Notes: generated from the letters alone by a model not told the origin. A stretch of DNA of 64,000 bases from Crenothrix sp043729335 (GCF_043729335.1 NZ_JAYTLQ010000054.1:72726-136725); one strand, 5' to 3'. Counted from the first letter of the stretch, positions 28,249 to 36,377 are shown. Numbers and translations are program-made.

Positions 28249-29631
28249 ATGTCGTTGCCTAAACAACTGGTTACCGCTTTACCGTATTTTGCAAACAGCG
28301 CCGAGCTGTTTTCTATTATTGCCGAAAAACCGTGGTCGGTATTTTTAGACAGCGGCTATCCTTACAGTAACCAAGGACGTTATGACATCCTGGCCAGCGA
28401 TCCTGTCTGTACCTTGCTTACCCATGGCGATGTTACCGAGATTACCCAAAATGGCCAATCCATCCAATCTACCGCCAATCCGTTTGACTTGGTCAAACAA
28501 TATCTCTTGCCGACATGTCTGGAGAACAATGTTGATTTGCCATTTAACGGTGGCGCTATCGGTTATTTTTCCTATGATTTAGCGCGTAGATTAGAGAAAT
28601 TGCCGACTATTGCCGAAGATGCAGAGCATATCGCCGAAATGGCAGTGGGCATTTATGCGTGGGCGTTGATTGTCGATCACCATCAGCAAAAAACCTATCT
28701 GGTTGGGCAGGCTATTGACAGCCAAGCCTGGCAAAGCCTTATTGATCAATTTAGTTTTGTGTCCCCACAGCCAGCCGCAGATGACTTTAACGTTATTGGC
28801 GACATCGTTTGTAATATGGATAAATCGGCGTATAGCTACGCTTACAACCGGATCAAGGCCTATTTAAAAGAAGGCGATTGTTATCAGGTAAATTTGTCGC
28901 AGCGTTTTGTAGCGCCTTGCCAAGGCAACCCTTGGACGGCTTATCAACGTCTCCGGGCGATAAATTCCGCGCCCTTCAGTTGTTATTTAAATTTACCCGA
29001 AGTGCAAATTTTAAGCTCATCGCCAGAATGTTTTTTAAAAGTAAGCCAAGGTATGGTGGAAACCAAACCCATTAAAGGCACACGCTCTAGAAAACAGGAT
29101 TCGGTTGACGATGCCAGGCAAATCAACGGGCTAATTCATAGCAGCAAAGATCAGGCAGAAAATGTGATGATTGTTGATTTATTGCGTAATGACATCAGCA
29201 AAACCTGTAAAAAAGGTTCAGTACAAGTCCCAAAATTATTTGCTGTGGAAAGCTACGCTACCGTGCATCATTTAGTCAGTACCGTAACGGGCGTACTGGC
29301 CGAAGGGCAACAGGCAGTGGATTTATTAAAAAGCTGTTTTCCAGGTGGCTCAGTTACCGGTGCACCTAAAATTCGCGCCATGGAAGTCATTGAAGAATTA
29401 GAACCTAACCGGCGTGGCATTTATTGCGGCACTATCGGTTACATTGGCTTCAACGGCAATATGGACAGCAATATTGCTATCAGAACCTTAGTCCATTCAG
29501 ACGGTACGATACGTTTTTGGGCTGGCGGAGGTATTGTTAACGATTCGGTGCTGGAAGAAGAATATCAGGAATGTTTTGACAAGGCCGCTGCCATGCTGGA
29601 TTTATTGCGGCAATTGACTGCAAAACAATAA
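28249..29631 (+). CDS. pabB: Aminodeoxychorismate synthase component I
   Basis: A 460-residue chorismate-utilising enzyme that makes 4-amino-4-deoxychorismate for folate synthesis, normally with the glutaminase PabA. The N-terminal domain has VFLDSGYPYSNQGRYDILAS. The catalytic domain has LKEGDCYQVNLSQRF, VETKPIKGTRSR (about 277), ENVMIVDLLRNDIS and GGSVTGAPKIRAMEVIEELE. The Lys of PIKGT separates PabB from anthranilate synthase TrpE, which has PIAGT. Length fits PabB. The gene is monocistronic or cotranscribed with DUF486; pabA is not in the window. Confidence 0.9.
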   Translation: MSLPKQLVTALPYFANSAELFSIIAEKPWSVFLDSGYPYSNQGRYDILASDPVCTLLTHGDVTEITQNGQSIQSTANPFDLVKQYLLPTCLENNVDLPFNGGAIGYFSYDLARRLEKLPTIAEDAEHIAEMAVGIYAWALIVDHHQQKTYLVGQAIDSQAWQSLIDQFSFVSPQPAADDFNVIGDIVCNMDKSAYSYAYNRIKAYLKEGDCYQVNLSQRFVAPCQGNPWTAYQRLRAINSAPFSCYLNLPEVQILSSSPECFLKVSQGMVETKPIKGTRSRKQDSVDDARQINGLIHSSKDQAENVMIVDLLRNDISKTCKKGSVQVPKLFAVESYATVHHLVSTVTGVLAEGQQAVDLLKSCFPGGSVTGAPKIRAMEVIEELEPNRRGIYCGTIGYIGFNGNMDSNIAIRTLVHSDGTIRFWAGGGIVNDSVLEEEYQECFDKAAAMLDLLRQLTAKQ

Positions 29632-29750
29632 AGCGTAATTTACCCTCCCGATGCCAACTTTAGCTTGGTTTTTGCAGATGATTCCAACGCAACAAGCTTG
29701 AGCATGGACAATTTTTTGGCTCAACAATTAACACCCGCGTTGATGAAGCC

Positions 29751-30035
29751 TTAAAATATCTCGCTCTCAGCCCCGCGTATATCTCTTTTCGCATTTTGGA
29801 GCTGGGTTTCTCCGTAAGCTTTCGGCATCTGCGTATGGGGGAAATCGTCATTACCAGTCGGTTTTAGTAAGGACAATTTAGGTAACTTTTGCATTTTTAT
29901 TTGAAAAATTCCCGCATAATTGTCTTTCTTATCCAGTTGACTCAGCTGGCTATTCAACCGAAACATAGCATAAGTTTGTATTCCCAGTATTACCACTAAT
30001 ACAGCCGGTATAGTAACAGTCATTTTATTATTCAT
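29751..30035 (-). CDS. Hypothetical protein with one N-terminal membrane helix
   Basis: The start at 30035 is set by GGAG seven bases upstream; an upstream reading to 30053 adds six residues without a site. The 94-residue product has one hydrophobic helix (MTVTIPAVLVVILGIQTYA), a short Gln/Lys-rich stretch that could form a coil (NSQLSQLDKK), and a polar tail with no recognised domain. It ends abruptly and the following 120 bases hold no continuation in frame, so it may be the anchored N-terminal remnant of a longer gene. It faces pabB tail to tail. Confidence 0.45.
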   Translation of the reverse strand: MNNKMTVTIPAVLVVILGIQTYAMFRLNSQLSQLDKKDNYAGIFQIKMQKLPKLSLLKPTGNDDFPHTQMPKAYGETQLQNAKRDIRGAESEIF

Positions 30036-30133
30036 TAGGTTTCTCCGAAGCAATTTAACGCCACTTTTAACAATTTTTTACACGATAGCGAAAAAAATTT
30101 TCCCTATTACAGTGAGTTTCTGCAATGGTTTTT

Positions 30134-30253
30134 ACGGCTACCACTTAATAAGGGACATCCGTCCGCCCTTGTCGAAGGGCTTGTTGCTCATGGTTCGACA
30201 AACTCACCACGAACGGCTTTTTTTAAACGGTCACGTCTTCAGCTGGTAGCCGT
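30134..30253. repeat. MITE/REP-like element, copy B
   Basis: Ends ACGGCTACCACTTAATAAGG and TCTTCAGCTGGTAGCCGT are imperfect inverted repeats. The core has CCCTTGTCGAAGGG and CATGGTTCGACAAACTCACC. Same family as copies at 1021, 50796 and 59095. Confidence 0.85.
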
Positions 30254-30258
30254 TTTTG

Positions 30259-30337
30259 CTAGGTTCTGCTGGCATTTTATTTTCAGTGGATTTAACGAAT
30301 AAGAGCTGAAACCAAACAAACAGCCAACAGAACCTAG
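30259..30337. repeat. Long inverted repeat with 15-base arms
   Basis: CTAGGTTCTGCTGGC (30259-30273) pairs with GCCAACAGAACCTAG (30323-30337) with one mismatch. A smaller inner pair TTTCAG/CTGAAA lies within. TTTTTT follows after two bases on the plus strand. It lies six bases from repeat copy B and six bases from the end of the next gene. It could be a terminator, a structured RNA or a second mobile palindrome. Confidence 0.6.
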
Positions 30338-30343
30338 TGTTTT

Positions 30344-30535
30344 TTACTTATATCTGACTTCTTCTGTTTCGCGCCAATCATTAAATGTGTGGCTCGGTAA
30401 AAAATCGTTACTCTCTGCTTTGTAATGGCTAATGTCGACAGCCTTGTCATCCCAATCTGGTATATATGTGGGTTTATTGGTTTTTTTAGCATTTACAACA
30501 CCTGTATTTTTAATTTTCCTAATAGTTCTGCTCAT
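30344..30535 (-). CDS. Small hypothetical protein
   Basis: A 63-residue polar protein, basic at the start (MSRTIRKIKN) and acidic in the middle (YIPDWDDKAVDISHY). The ATG at 30535 follows GGAGG by five bases, an excellent ribosome binding site, which argues for a real gene. I do not recognise a family. No membrane helix or signal is present. Confidence 0.55.
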   Translation of the reverse strand: MSRTIRKIKNTGVVNAKKTNKPTYIPDWDDKAVDISHYKAESNDFLPSHTFNDWRETEEVRYK

Positions 30536-30917
30536 TTTTTCCTCCATTTTTTAACTGCCCACAAAACCGACAATTAATAAAAATCAATCATTATTTGAGC
30601 GGATCCAAAGCCGTAAGATTTGACCATGACATCATGCTCTTCACAAACAGCTTGTTTTAATTTTTATGGCTTAAGGGATAGCTCAAAAATGACTTAAGCT
30701 TGGAATGAATCATAAACGCCACAAGGCATTTAAGTCGGTACGTTGACGCACATAAAGTGACTAAATTTGCTTAAAAAATACGGTGCTTCTGCACAGTAAT
30801 CTAGACACTTACAGGCTCAATTGAAAAGGACGTAGGGAAGGTATTTGGTGGGATTAAAGTGAAAAAAGTGCATATTTCAAGGCATTTTTAAGCAATCTGC
30901 GTTTGCGCTGGTGATGC
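30536..30917. other. Intergenic region, no gene seen
   Basis: 382 bases between the Crp-type regulator (its 3' end) and the small gene at 30344. It should hold the promoter of the small gene. No strong repeat, hairpin or reading frame was recognised. Confidence 0.4.
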
Positions 30918-31652
30918 TTACCAGGAAGAAGGCGGAGTTTTAGTAATAATCAATGCCTTATTGACAACTTTTACATAGCCACCCTTAGTGAGATCGCGCA
31001 TAATTTTGCTGACCATTTCTCTTGAGGCTCCGACCATGAAGGCTAAATCTTGCTGGGAGGGTCGATTGTAAATCACCTTAAGATTATCTTTGTCGTCAGC
31101 CATAGCCATTAATACGATGACAGTACGCTCATAGACATTTAATAAAGCCATTTGTGTAAATTTATCAGTTAGCTGCCTAATTGTTAAAGACAAGCAACTG
31201 AGCAAATGCGTTGCCTCACTGGGATAACTCATTAGCCAATTTATAAAATTTATTTTTGAAATCACTATACAGATTGTGGCTTCTAATGTTTTTATAGAAA
31301 CCAAACTCGGATTATCGGTAAGTAAAGCTGATTCACCAAAGAATGCACCTGAATTTAGGATATTGAACGTCACTTCCCTACCTTTATCATCACAACTAAA
31401 TATCCGCACTTTGCCCGAAATAATAATAAAAAACGCGCTTGCCACATCACCTTCTGAGATGATAAGTTCACGCCTTGAATACACTACCGTTTTTGCATTC
31501 CCCAAAAAATCCTCCAACGCTTCTTTAGACAATCGGGACAAAAAGGTAATATTTTTTATTTGGGCAGTGGAGCCCGTCTTCTTTTGGGATAGAAACACAT
31601 GTAATTCAGAAGCAATAACGCTCTGATACTCGAGAACATCAGTATTTTTCAT
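30918..31652 (-). CDS. Crp/Fnr-family transcriptional regulator
   Basis: A 244-residue regulator. The cyclic-nucleotide-binding-like beta-roll domain spans about 30-150 (LSRLSKEALEDFLGNAKTV, SAFFIIISGKVRIFSCDDKG, FGESALLTDNPSLVSIKTLE). A long dimerisation helix follows. The C-terminal winged helix-turn-helix spans about 175-240 (RPSQQDLAFMVGASREMVSK, TKGGYVKVVNKALII). No Fnr-type N-terminal cysteines are seen. The effector is unknown, and typical cAMP-contact residues (GES followed by R-S/T) are only partly kept (GESALL). It lies 55 bases downstream of mgtE on the same strand and could be in the same transcript. Confidence 0.85.
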   Translation of the reverse strand: MKNTDVLEYQSVIASELHVFLSQKKTGSTAQIKNITFLSRLSKEALEDFLGNAKTVVYSRRELIISEGDVASAFFIIISGKVRIFSCDDKGREVTFNILNSGAFFGESALLTDNPSLVSIKTLEATICIVISKINFINWLMSYPSEATHLLSCLSLTIRQLTDKFTQMALLNVYERTVIVLMAMADDKDNLKVIYNRPSQQDLAFMVGASREMVSKIMRDLTKGGYVKVVNKALIITKTPPSSW

Positions 31653-31707
31653 GATTCAGTTCATTTTAAAAATCAGTATAATGACAATAAATATCCGTTA
31701 TCCATCG

Positions 31708-33159
31708 TTAATGGCGATGGATCAAAAACAAACTGGCCAAGCCTAAAAAAATAAAAAACCCCATTGAATCCGTAATAGATGTCAGCATTACGCTCGTCCC
31801 TATCGCAGGATCTTTACCCAATTTATAGCGCAGCAACGGAATTGCCAAACCCACCATAACAGCAACGATAAGATTGATAAACATGGCTAATGCCATTACG
31901 CCAGCAAGCGCAATGTCTTTATAGAGCAACCACACCAAAAATCCCACTAAAAGGCCAATCAGCGTGCCGTTTAAAGCGGCTAGCGTCAATTCTTTTTTAA
32001 AGAGGCGGCGTCTATTGCCGGGTGTAATTTGGCCAAGTGCCAACGAGCGTATGATCAAGATACTGGTTTGGTTGCCGGTATTGCCGCCTGTTGCAGCAAT
32101 AATGGGCATCAATGAAGCTAAAGCGACCAACTGCAAAATAACATCTTCAAACAATCCGATAATACGGGTAGATACAAACGCCGTAGCTATATTAATCAGT
32201 AGCCAACCCCACCGGTTTTTGGCGCTTTTCCACACGCTGGAAAATAAATCCTCTTCTTCGGCAACACCTACCGCAGACAGTATATCTTCATCGGTTTTAT
32301 CGCGAATAAAATCGACAATACTGTCCACGCACAACCGTCCTTGTAAACGACCTTTACTATCCACAATGGGTGCCGAAATCAAGTCATAACGCTCGAACGC
32401 GCGCGAGGCTTCGGCAATGTCTTGGGCGGCCTGGAAGTTTACAAAATCAGATATCATGACATCTGCAACATGTTGCATGGGCAGATGGGTGAGTAAGCGG
32501 TGTAACGGCAAGATGCCTTTAACAACATTGTACTGATCGACTACAAACAGTTTGTCGGTATGGCGCGGTAGTTTACCGAGTTTGCGAATATAGGCAGTAA
32601 CCGCTTTTAAAGTAAGGTCTTCCCTAACCGCAATCATGCCAAAATCCATGCGAGAACCGATTTGGTTTTCTTGGTAGGCCAGAATGTCGGTTAAATGCTT
32701 GCGATCCTTATTATTTAAAGAACGTAGAATTTTTAGCATAGCGCGCTTAGGGAGATCGGCGGCTAAGTCAGCTATTTCATCAGTATTTAATTTACCGGCA
32801 ACGGTAACAATCTCTTCCGCTTCCATGCTGGAAATAAGGGTTTGTCGCACAGCATCAGATACTTCCAGTAATACGTGGCCATCATCGTCGGCTTTAATGG
32901 CATCCCAAACACTTTTACGGTGATCAAGCGGCAAAGACTCCAAAATGTAAGCAATATCGGCCGGATGCAGTTGGGCAAATTTTTCCTGCAACCGGTTTTG
33001 TTGCTGTTTGTTTAAGACCGCCTCGACCAAGTCATGGTTAATAACAGGCCCACGTTCCACAATCGATTTTTCTAGCTGCTGCTTGTCAAGCAGCGTCACA
33101 ATGTCTTGTAATTGCTGTTGTAAAAACTGTGTAGGACTAAATTTATCGAAGGATTCCAT
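31708..33159 (-). CDS. mgtE: Magnesium transporter MgtE
   Basis: A 483-residue Mg2+ channel of the inner membrane. Domains are the superhelical N domain (HPADIAYILESLPLDHRKSV, EEIVTVAGKLNTDEIADLAA), a CBS pair (about 165-290; MIAVREDLTLKAVTAYIRKL and VADVMISDFVNFQAAQDIAE) and five membrane helices. The conserved pore segment MPIIAATGGNTGNQTSILII is present, as is DSMGFFIFLGLASLFL at the end. In the family the cytosolic domains sense Mg2+ and close the pore. Length is slightly above the usual 450. The upstream 386 bases contain no recognised Mg2+ riboswitch. Confidence 0.93.
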   Translation of the reverse strand: MESFDKFSPTQFLQQQLQDIVTLLDKQQLEKSIVERGPVINHDLVEAVLNKQQQNRLQEKFAQLHPADIAYILESLPLDHRKSVWDAIKADDDGHVLLEVSDAVRQTLISSMEAEEIVTVAGKLNTDEIADLAADLPKRAMLKILRSLNNKDRKHLTDILAYQENQIGSRMDFGMIAVREDLTLKAVTAYIRKLGKLPRHTDKLFVVDQYNVVKGILPLHRLLTHLPMQHVADVMISDFVNFQAAQDIAEASRAFERYDLISAPIVDSKGRLQGRLCVDSIVDFIRDKTDEDILSAVGVAEEEDLFSSVWKSAKNRWGWLLINIATAFVSTRIIGLFEDVILQLVALASLMPIIAATGGNTGNQTSILIIRSLALGQITPGNRRRLFKKELTLAALNGTLIGLLVGFLVWLLYKDIALAGVMALAMFINLIVAVMVGLAIPLLRYKLGKDPAIGTSVMLTSITDSMGFFIFLGLASLFLIHRH

Positions 33160-33545
33160 ATCGTAGGGTCTAATTAAGGTGAATCGGTACCATAATTTAC
33201 TGTGAAGTTACCTAAACAAACAATGGACTTACGTTGTTATTGTAATATCGATTTTAAATAAAACTAACCCATCCACAGAAAATAGGTGCAGATAAATGTT
33301 TTTATGGGGAAGGCGGACGTAACCAAAAATCTGCAAGCTATTGATTACAGAGGTTACACAGGTCTTGATATTTTACTTAATAAATTTTGATATAAATATT
33401 AATGCGGGGAACTTAGGGTAGCAATCACTGTCCTAATTGCAACAAAAGCTAAAGCCAGCTTAAGTTTAAGATCAGTAATGACTCCTCTATAATCCCTCCA
33501 AAGCAATCTCTTGGAGGGTTTTTTATCCGCATAAGGGGATACAAA
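33160..33545. other. Divergent promoter region of mgtE and a four-helix membrane gene
   Basis: AT-rich. It contains a TATAAT box at 33488-33493 and a terminator-like hairpin at 33491-33523 on the plus strand. No gene is visible. A short RNA ending at the hairpin is possible. Confidence 0.4.
33491..33523 (+). terminator. Terminator-like hairpin in front of a membrane gene
   Basis: CCCTCCAA and TTGGAGGG pair around an 8-9 base loop and TTTTTT follows, a textbook intrinsic terminator on the plus strand. No plus-strand gene lies upstream within 380 bases. It therefore ends a short untranslated RNA, or attenuates the gene at 33546, whose ATG is only 23 bases downstream. Confidence 0.7.
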
Positions 33546-33977
33546 ATGCGCAATATTTCAACTTATGCAGTACAAGGTGTTAACGCTGTTATTGACGCTA
33601 ATTTTTATCTCTCCCTTATCATCATGATTTTTGGGAGTGCTTTTTCTCTTTCTGAGCAATACAGCATTTTTCAATTTAACGTCGATGTTTACGGCGAACT
33701 GGCCAATAACTTACGGGCTATTATGGGTTATTTGGCTTTTACAGAAACGCTTATTTTCTTTTTTTGTTTCTTCACCAAACAATATCAGCATTTTATTTTA
33801 GTGGGTTTTTTTCTATTGATCATGATAGGTTCGCTGCAATTTTATGGCCAGATAAACAGCGTGGAAATTGATGCTAATCTTTATTGGTGTCTTTTATACG
33901 CAGGCTTATCACATATTTTATTTGGCACTATGGCGGTTAATAAAAACAAACGTAGCCTGGGTATGCATAACAAATAA
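33546..33977 (+). CDS. Four-helix membrane protein of unknown function
   Basis: A 143-residue protein with about four hydrophobic helices (YLSLIIMIFGSAFSLS, NLRAIMGYLAFTETLIFFFC, FILVGFFLLIMIGSLQF and YWCLLYAGLSHILFGTMAV). AGGGG seven bases before the ATG supports the start. I do not recognise a family. The terminator-like hairpin directly upstream suggests control by transcript attenuation. Confidence 0.65.
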   Translation: MRNISTYAVQGVNAVIDANFYLSLIIMIFGSAFSLSEQYSIFQFNVDVYGELANNLRAIMGYLAFTETLIFFFCFFTKQYQHFILVGFFLLIMIGSLQFYGQINSVEIDANLYWCLLYAGLSHILFGTMAVNKNKRSLGMHNK

Positions 33978-34102
33978 ATCCGCAACTATCTTTACAAAGC
34001 CTCCGTTAAAACATCACAGCGTTCGAAAACTCCGGTGTCAACTAAATATTTATTCCATATTGTGGGCAAGCCATTAATCCATCGGGTTGCTAGCCTGATA
34101 AG

Positions 34103-34339
34103 CTATAGCTGAGAATCAATAGTTAATTGTTTCTCCAATTCATCCAAACTTATTGCGTAACTGTCTCCTTGTTCCAAACGAGTCAGGGCATCATTCGCCA
34201 AGCGCATATCTTCTATATCCTCAAGGTAATAGGTAACCAGTTCGCGCACCAAATCCAGGGAACTTTTACCTAAAGTAGCCGCGGTTCGGTTAAGCAATTG
34301 AAAAATTGAATCATCTAAATCTACATTTAAAGTTGTCAT
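34103..34339 (-). CDS. RelB/ribbon-helix-helix-type antitoxin, orphan
   Basis: A 78-residue protein with an N-terminal DNA-binding ribbon (TTLNVDLDDSIFQLLNRTAA), a helix pair (LGKSSLDLVRELVTYYLED) and a toxin-binding tail (DALTRLEQGDSYAISLDELE), as in RelB/StbD-type antitoxins. A partner toxin would be expected directly downstream on the minus strand, but 33978-34102 holds no toxin reading frame, so the antitoxin is alone. GAGAA before the ATG is a fair ribosome binding site. A perfect palindrome 30 bases upstream (34369-34387) is a plausible self-repression operator. Confidence 0.72.
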   Translation of the reverse strand: MTTLNVDLDDSIFQLLNRTAATLGKSSLDLVRELVTYYLEDIEDMRLANDALTRLEQGDSYAISLDELEKQLTIDSQL

Positions 34340-34665
34340 GGGTTATTCTCAACACATTTTATTGGTCTACCGACAACCATTGTCGGTTCTAATAAAGACA
34401 AAGCAATAATTGATCCATATTTAAAATATTTCTTATAACCATGAGCTTATAGATTTTACTCTGTAGCTGAGTTTCATAAAGTGTAGTAAATCAAGACACT
34501 ATTATCTTGCAAGCTACCCTTGCTGCACATAAACGGTTCAAGGTCGCTAAATTTCAACTGAAGTTGAGTATTTTATTTAAAGGTAAGATGACAATAATAG
34601 GCTCTAAATGACCTAACTTGGCATAATGTTGTGTTTGCATGTAATACAGAACTACATAAGTTATC
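34340..34665. other. Intergenic region upstream of the orphan antitoxin
   Basis: 326 AT-rich bases. Apart from the operator-like palindrome at 34369-34387, nothing is recognised. Confidence 0.4.
34369..34387. promoter_or_regulatory. Candidate antitoxin operator
   Basis: Perfect 8-base inverted arms ACCGACAA and TTGTCGGT around CCA, located 30 bases upstream of the orphan antitoxin start. Ribbon-helix-helix antitoxins usually bind such sites in their own promoters. Confidence 0.5.
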
Positions 34666-34881
34666 TTAGCGCCAACCCATCAGCCAACAAGACGAGTTTT
34701 TTAATTCCCGCCAATCTGTTTCATAGACATTTTTAGTTATCACTGCTTCCAACTCGCAAGTCATTATCTCTTCATTTTCTGAACGGGTAAGTTTGGTCAC
34801 GATAAAGTGGCGTTCTTTTTGCTTGGGTGCAATAGCTGTCCATTTTGATAGCAGCAGTTTGTTGGGGTTTATTTTATTCAT
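34666..34881 (-). CDS. TIGR02450 family small Trp-rich protein
   Basis: A 71-residue protein matching the family pattern along its length: MNKINPNKLLLSKWTAI at the start, KERHFIVTKLTR, LEAVITKNVYETDWRELK, and CWLMGWR at the end. The three conserved tryptophans of the family are kept. Members are common in proteobacteria; their function is unknown. It stands alone between toxin-antitoxin genes. Confidence 0.85.
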   Translation of the reverse strand: MNKINPNKLLLSKWTAIAPKQKERHFIVTKLTRSENEEIMTCELEAVITKNVYETDWRELKNSSCWLMGWR

Positions 34882-34987
34882 AAGCTTTAAGCGTAAGGAA
34901 GGTGACGACCTTTGGATATATTGCGGGCAATTTATTGGTTGTTAGGATAGGCGATCAATCCAATATCCCGGCCAACGCAACTGATGG

Positions 34988-35404
34988 CTATGCTGGCACT
35001 ATTACAACAGGATCTAAGCGTAGCCGTACAGCACGTTTAGCGAATTTTTTATCATCAAAAGAAGCTATACTGTCACAAGCTTTATAGCTCGCATGATGCA
35101 AAGCATCGGCAAAATCAAAACCGAGTGCTAAGTTGGCAACCGCTTGTTCAATACTGGCTCTGTCTTCTAAATTTACATGCTCAAGTGATAGCAAATGTTG
35201 GAAAACGCTGATAATTTCAGCAACTGTGAACGAATAATAACCGCGCATGACCCATTCCAATTCTAACAGTACCGTTTTACAAATCATCAAAGGCTGTTCT
35301 AATTCAATCAGTTTTTTCGCTAGTTCATGCTGTTTTTGTGCTTCGCCGTCAGCTTCGTCCTGAATGTAATAACGTGCCAGGATATTGGTATCAAGTCTTA
35401 TCAT
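34988..35404 (-). CDS. PIN-domain toxin, VapC type
   Basis: A 138-residue PIN-domain ribonuclease. Expected catalytic acids are Asp5 (MIRLDTNIL), Glu48 (LLELEWVM), Asp100 (GFDFADALHHAS) and Asp117 (ASFDDKKFAKRA). The length is typical for VapC toxins, which cut tRNA or rRNA. The start overlaps the upstream antitoxin stop by ATGA, the usual coupled arrangement. All four acids are present, so the toxin looks functional, unlike the other toxin-antitoxin loci in this island. Confidence 0.85.
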   Translation of the reverse strand: MIRLDTNILARYYIQDEADGEAQKQHELAKKLIELEQPLMICKTVLLELEWVMRGYYSFTVAEIISVFQHLLSLEHVNLEDRASIEQAVANLALGFDFADALHHASYKACDSIASFDDKKFAKRAVRLRLDPVVIVPA

Positions 35405-35628
35405 GATTTTAATAAACTTGCAGGGTCAAAATCGGCAGGGATGGCGGTGCGCTTGCTTTTTAACATGGCAAAACCTTGCGCTGATTTAGCGGGGTGGGCC
35501 ATTGTTAAGGGAGTTTTCGCAACTGTTTTATTTTTTGCTTGTTTTTCAAGTAAGAATTCATAAAAATCAATTAGTTCTTGTTGTAATTGTGAAGATAAAG
35601 GCGATAAGTCAAGTTTGTGTGGTTGCAT
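35401..35628 (-). CDS. Antitoxin partner of the PIN toxin
   Basis: 75 residues. The ATG at 35628 is chosen because GAGGA lies five bases upstream; a longer reading to 35691 has none. The N-terminal helix-rich part (LSSQLQQELIDFYEFLLEKQ) resembles DUF2281-type antitoxins, which pair with PIN toxins. The C-terminal part (MLKSKRTAIPADFDPASLL) is the likely toxin-neutralising arm. The stop overlaps the toxin start, so the two are translated together. A group of CTGAT half-sites lies just upstream. Confidence 0.72.
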   Translation of the reverse strand: MQPHKLDLSPLSSQLQQELIDFYEFLLEKQAKNKTVAKTPLTMAHPAKSAQGFAMLKSKRTAIPADFDPASLLKS

Positions 35629-35641
35629 GATTTTCCTCGTG

Positions 35642-35673
35642 TTAATCAGATACTGATTTAGCTTACTGATTAA
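35642..35673. promoter_or_regulatory. Candidate operator of the PIN toxin-antitoxin pair
   Basis: TTAATCAG (35642-35649) and CTGATTAA (35666-35673) are perfect inverted arms; an inner ATCAG-ATA-CTGAT palindrome lies at 35645-35657. It sits 14 bases upstream of the antitoxin start and is probably bound by the antitoxin complex. Confidence 0.5.
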
Positions 35674-35922
35674 TGCATCAACATCTTGCACTTGTAGTCA
35701 GGCAGGATCTGTGGTCTGTTCTGTTTTCGGTGAACAACCGGTGCAGAGATGTTGAGATTGTTGATTATCATTAGGAAATTATTATAACTAAACTTGATTC
35801 CGTAAGATAAAAATCTAGCCGCGAGTTTTTGCGTACATACCTTATATTAAAGTGGTTTTAAACTATGCTTTATAAGCAGAAAAAAGTTTTATTAAAGTCA
35901 TATTTTTAAAGGATAAGTGTAT

Positions 35923-36246
35923 ATGCCATATAGAAAAATTTCAGATAGAGAATGTGTGATCCAAGCCATAAATGAATTCACTGAGCTTGGTCAAGTGGCC
36001 TTTCTAGGCAAATATAAAGGCGGTCGAGCACTAAGGTATTTTCTGCTTTACGAGGGTCAGCAATATAATTGCAGATCCATACTTTGTGCGGCTTATGCGC
36101 ACCAATTCAAACATCCAATTCCTCGCCGTCAAATGAATGATCCAAAGAACAGTATTAGCGATGTGCTTAAAAGGCTGGGTTTCGATGTTTTAGATAACAG
36201 AGCTGATAATGTAACTTCAGGCGTATTCAAGGATATGCCACATTAA
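35923..36246 (+). CDS. Stand-alone ScoMcrA-type N-terminal head domain protein
   Basis: A 107-residue protein starting at ATG 35923, with AAGGA nine bases upstream. It resembles the N-terminal head domain of ScoMcrA-type modification-dependent restriction enzymes: ISDRECVIQAINEFTELGQV (6-25), AFLGKYKGGRALRYFLLYEG (26-45) and YNCRSILCAAYAHQF (48-62). In those enzymes the domain is followed by SRA and HNH domains; here the gene ends after a short tail and no HNH motif lies downstream. It is either a truncated restriction gene or a free-standing version of the domain. The start of a plus-strand run of accessory genes. Assignment rests on pattern recognition only. Confidence 0.6.
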   Translation: MPYRKISDRECVIQAINEFTELGQVAFLGKYKGGRALRYFLLYEGQQYNCRSILCAAYAHQFKHPIPRRQMNDPKNSISDVLKRLGFDVLDNRADNVTSGVFKDMPH

Positions 36247-36258
36247 TGGGAAAAAGTT

Positions 36259-36333
36259 CGTAGGATGTTGCTAAACGAAGTGAAGCGTATCAATAGCGAG
36301 CAATGCACCCCTGCTGAATAGGCACATCCTACG
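36259..36333. repeat. Palindromic repeat with CGTAGGATGT ends
   Basis: Perfect 10-base terminal inverted repeats CGTAGGATGT and ACATCCTACG enclose about 55 bases including CGAAGTGAAGCGTATCAATA. This type of GTAGGATG repeat is widespread between genes in proteobacteria. A further hairpin GGCCTTT/AAAGGCC follows at 36333-36353. Confidence 0.7.
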
Positions 36334-36355
36334 GCCTTTGTTACCTAAAGGCCAG

Positions 36356-36376
36356 CCCCTTAACAAAACGTTAGCC
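36356..36376 (+). other. Half attC-like site (L'-R' side)
   Basis: CTTAACAAAACGTTAGCC resembles the L'-R' end of integron attC sites, with GTTAG as the crossover box (36370-36374). A matching R''-L'' half is not clear; CTAAACG at 36271 is a poor candidate. If real, it marks the 5' boundary of a cassette holding the GIY-YIG-like gene, whose start lies within 20 bases. Confidence 0.4.
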
Positions 36377-36377
36377 A

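Noticed and set aside
29660..29851. 63-codon minus-strand frame overlapping the hypothetical gene at 29751
   Set aside because: A different frame over the same DNA, without a start site or domain; the frame at 29751-30035 has the better ribosome binding site.
33160..33545. Mg2+ riboswitch in front of mgtE
   Set aside because: The strong terminator hairpin is on the opposite strand to mgtE, and no M-box-like sequence was seen on the mgtE side.
36259..36333. Left half of a second attC site
   Set aside because: The sequence is better explained as a GTAGGATG-type palindromic repeat; only the L'-R' like end at 36356-36376 remains as a weak candidate.
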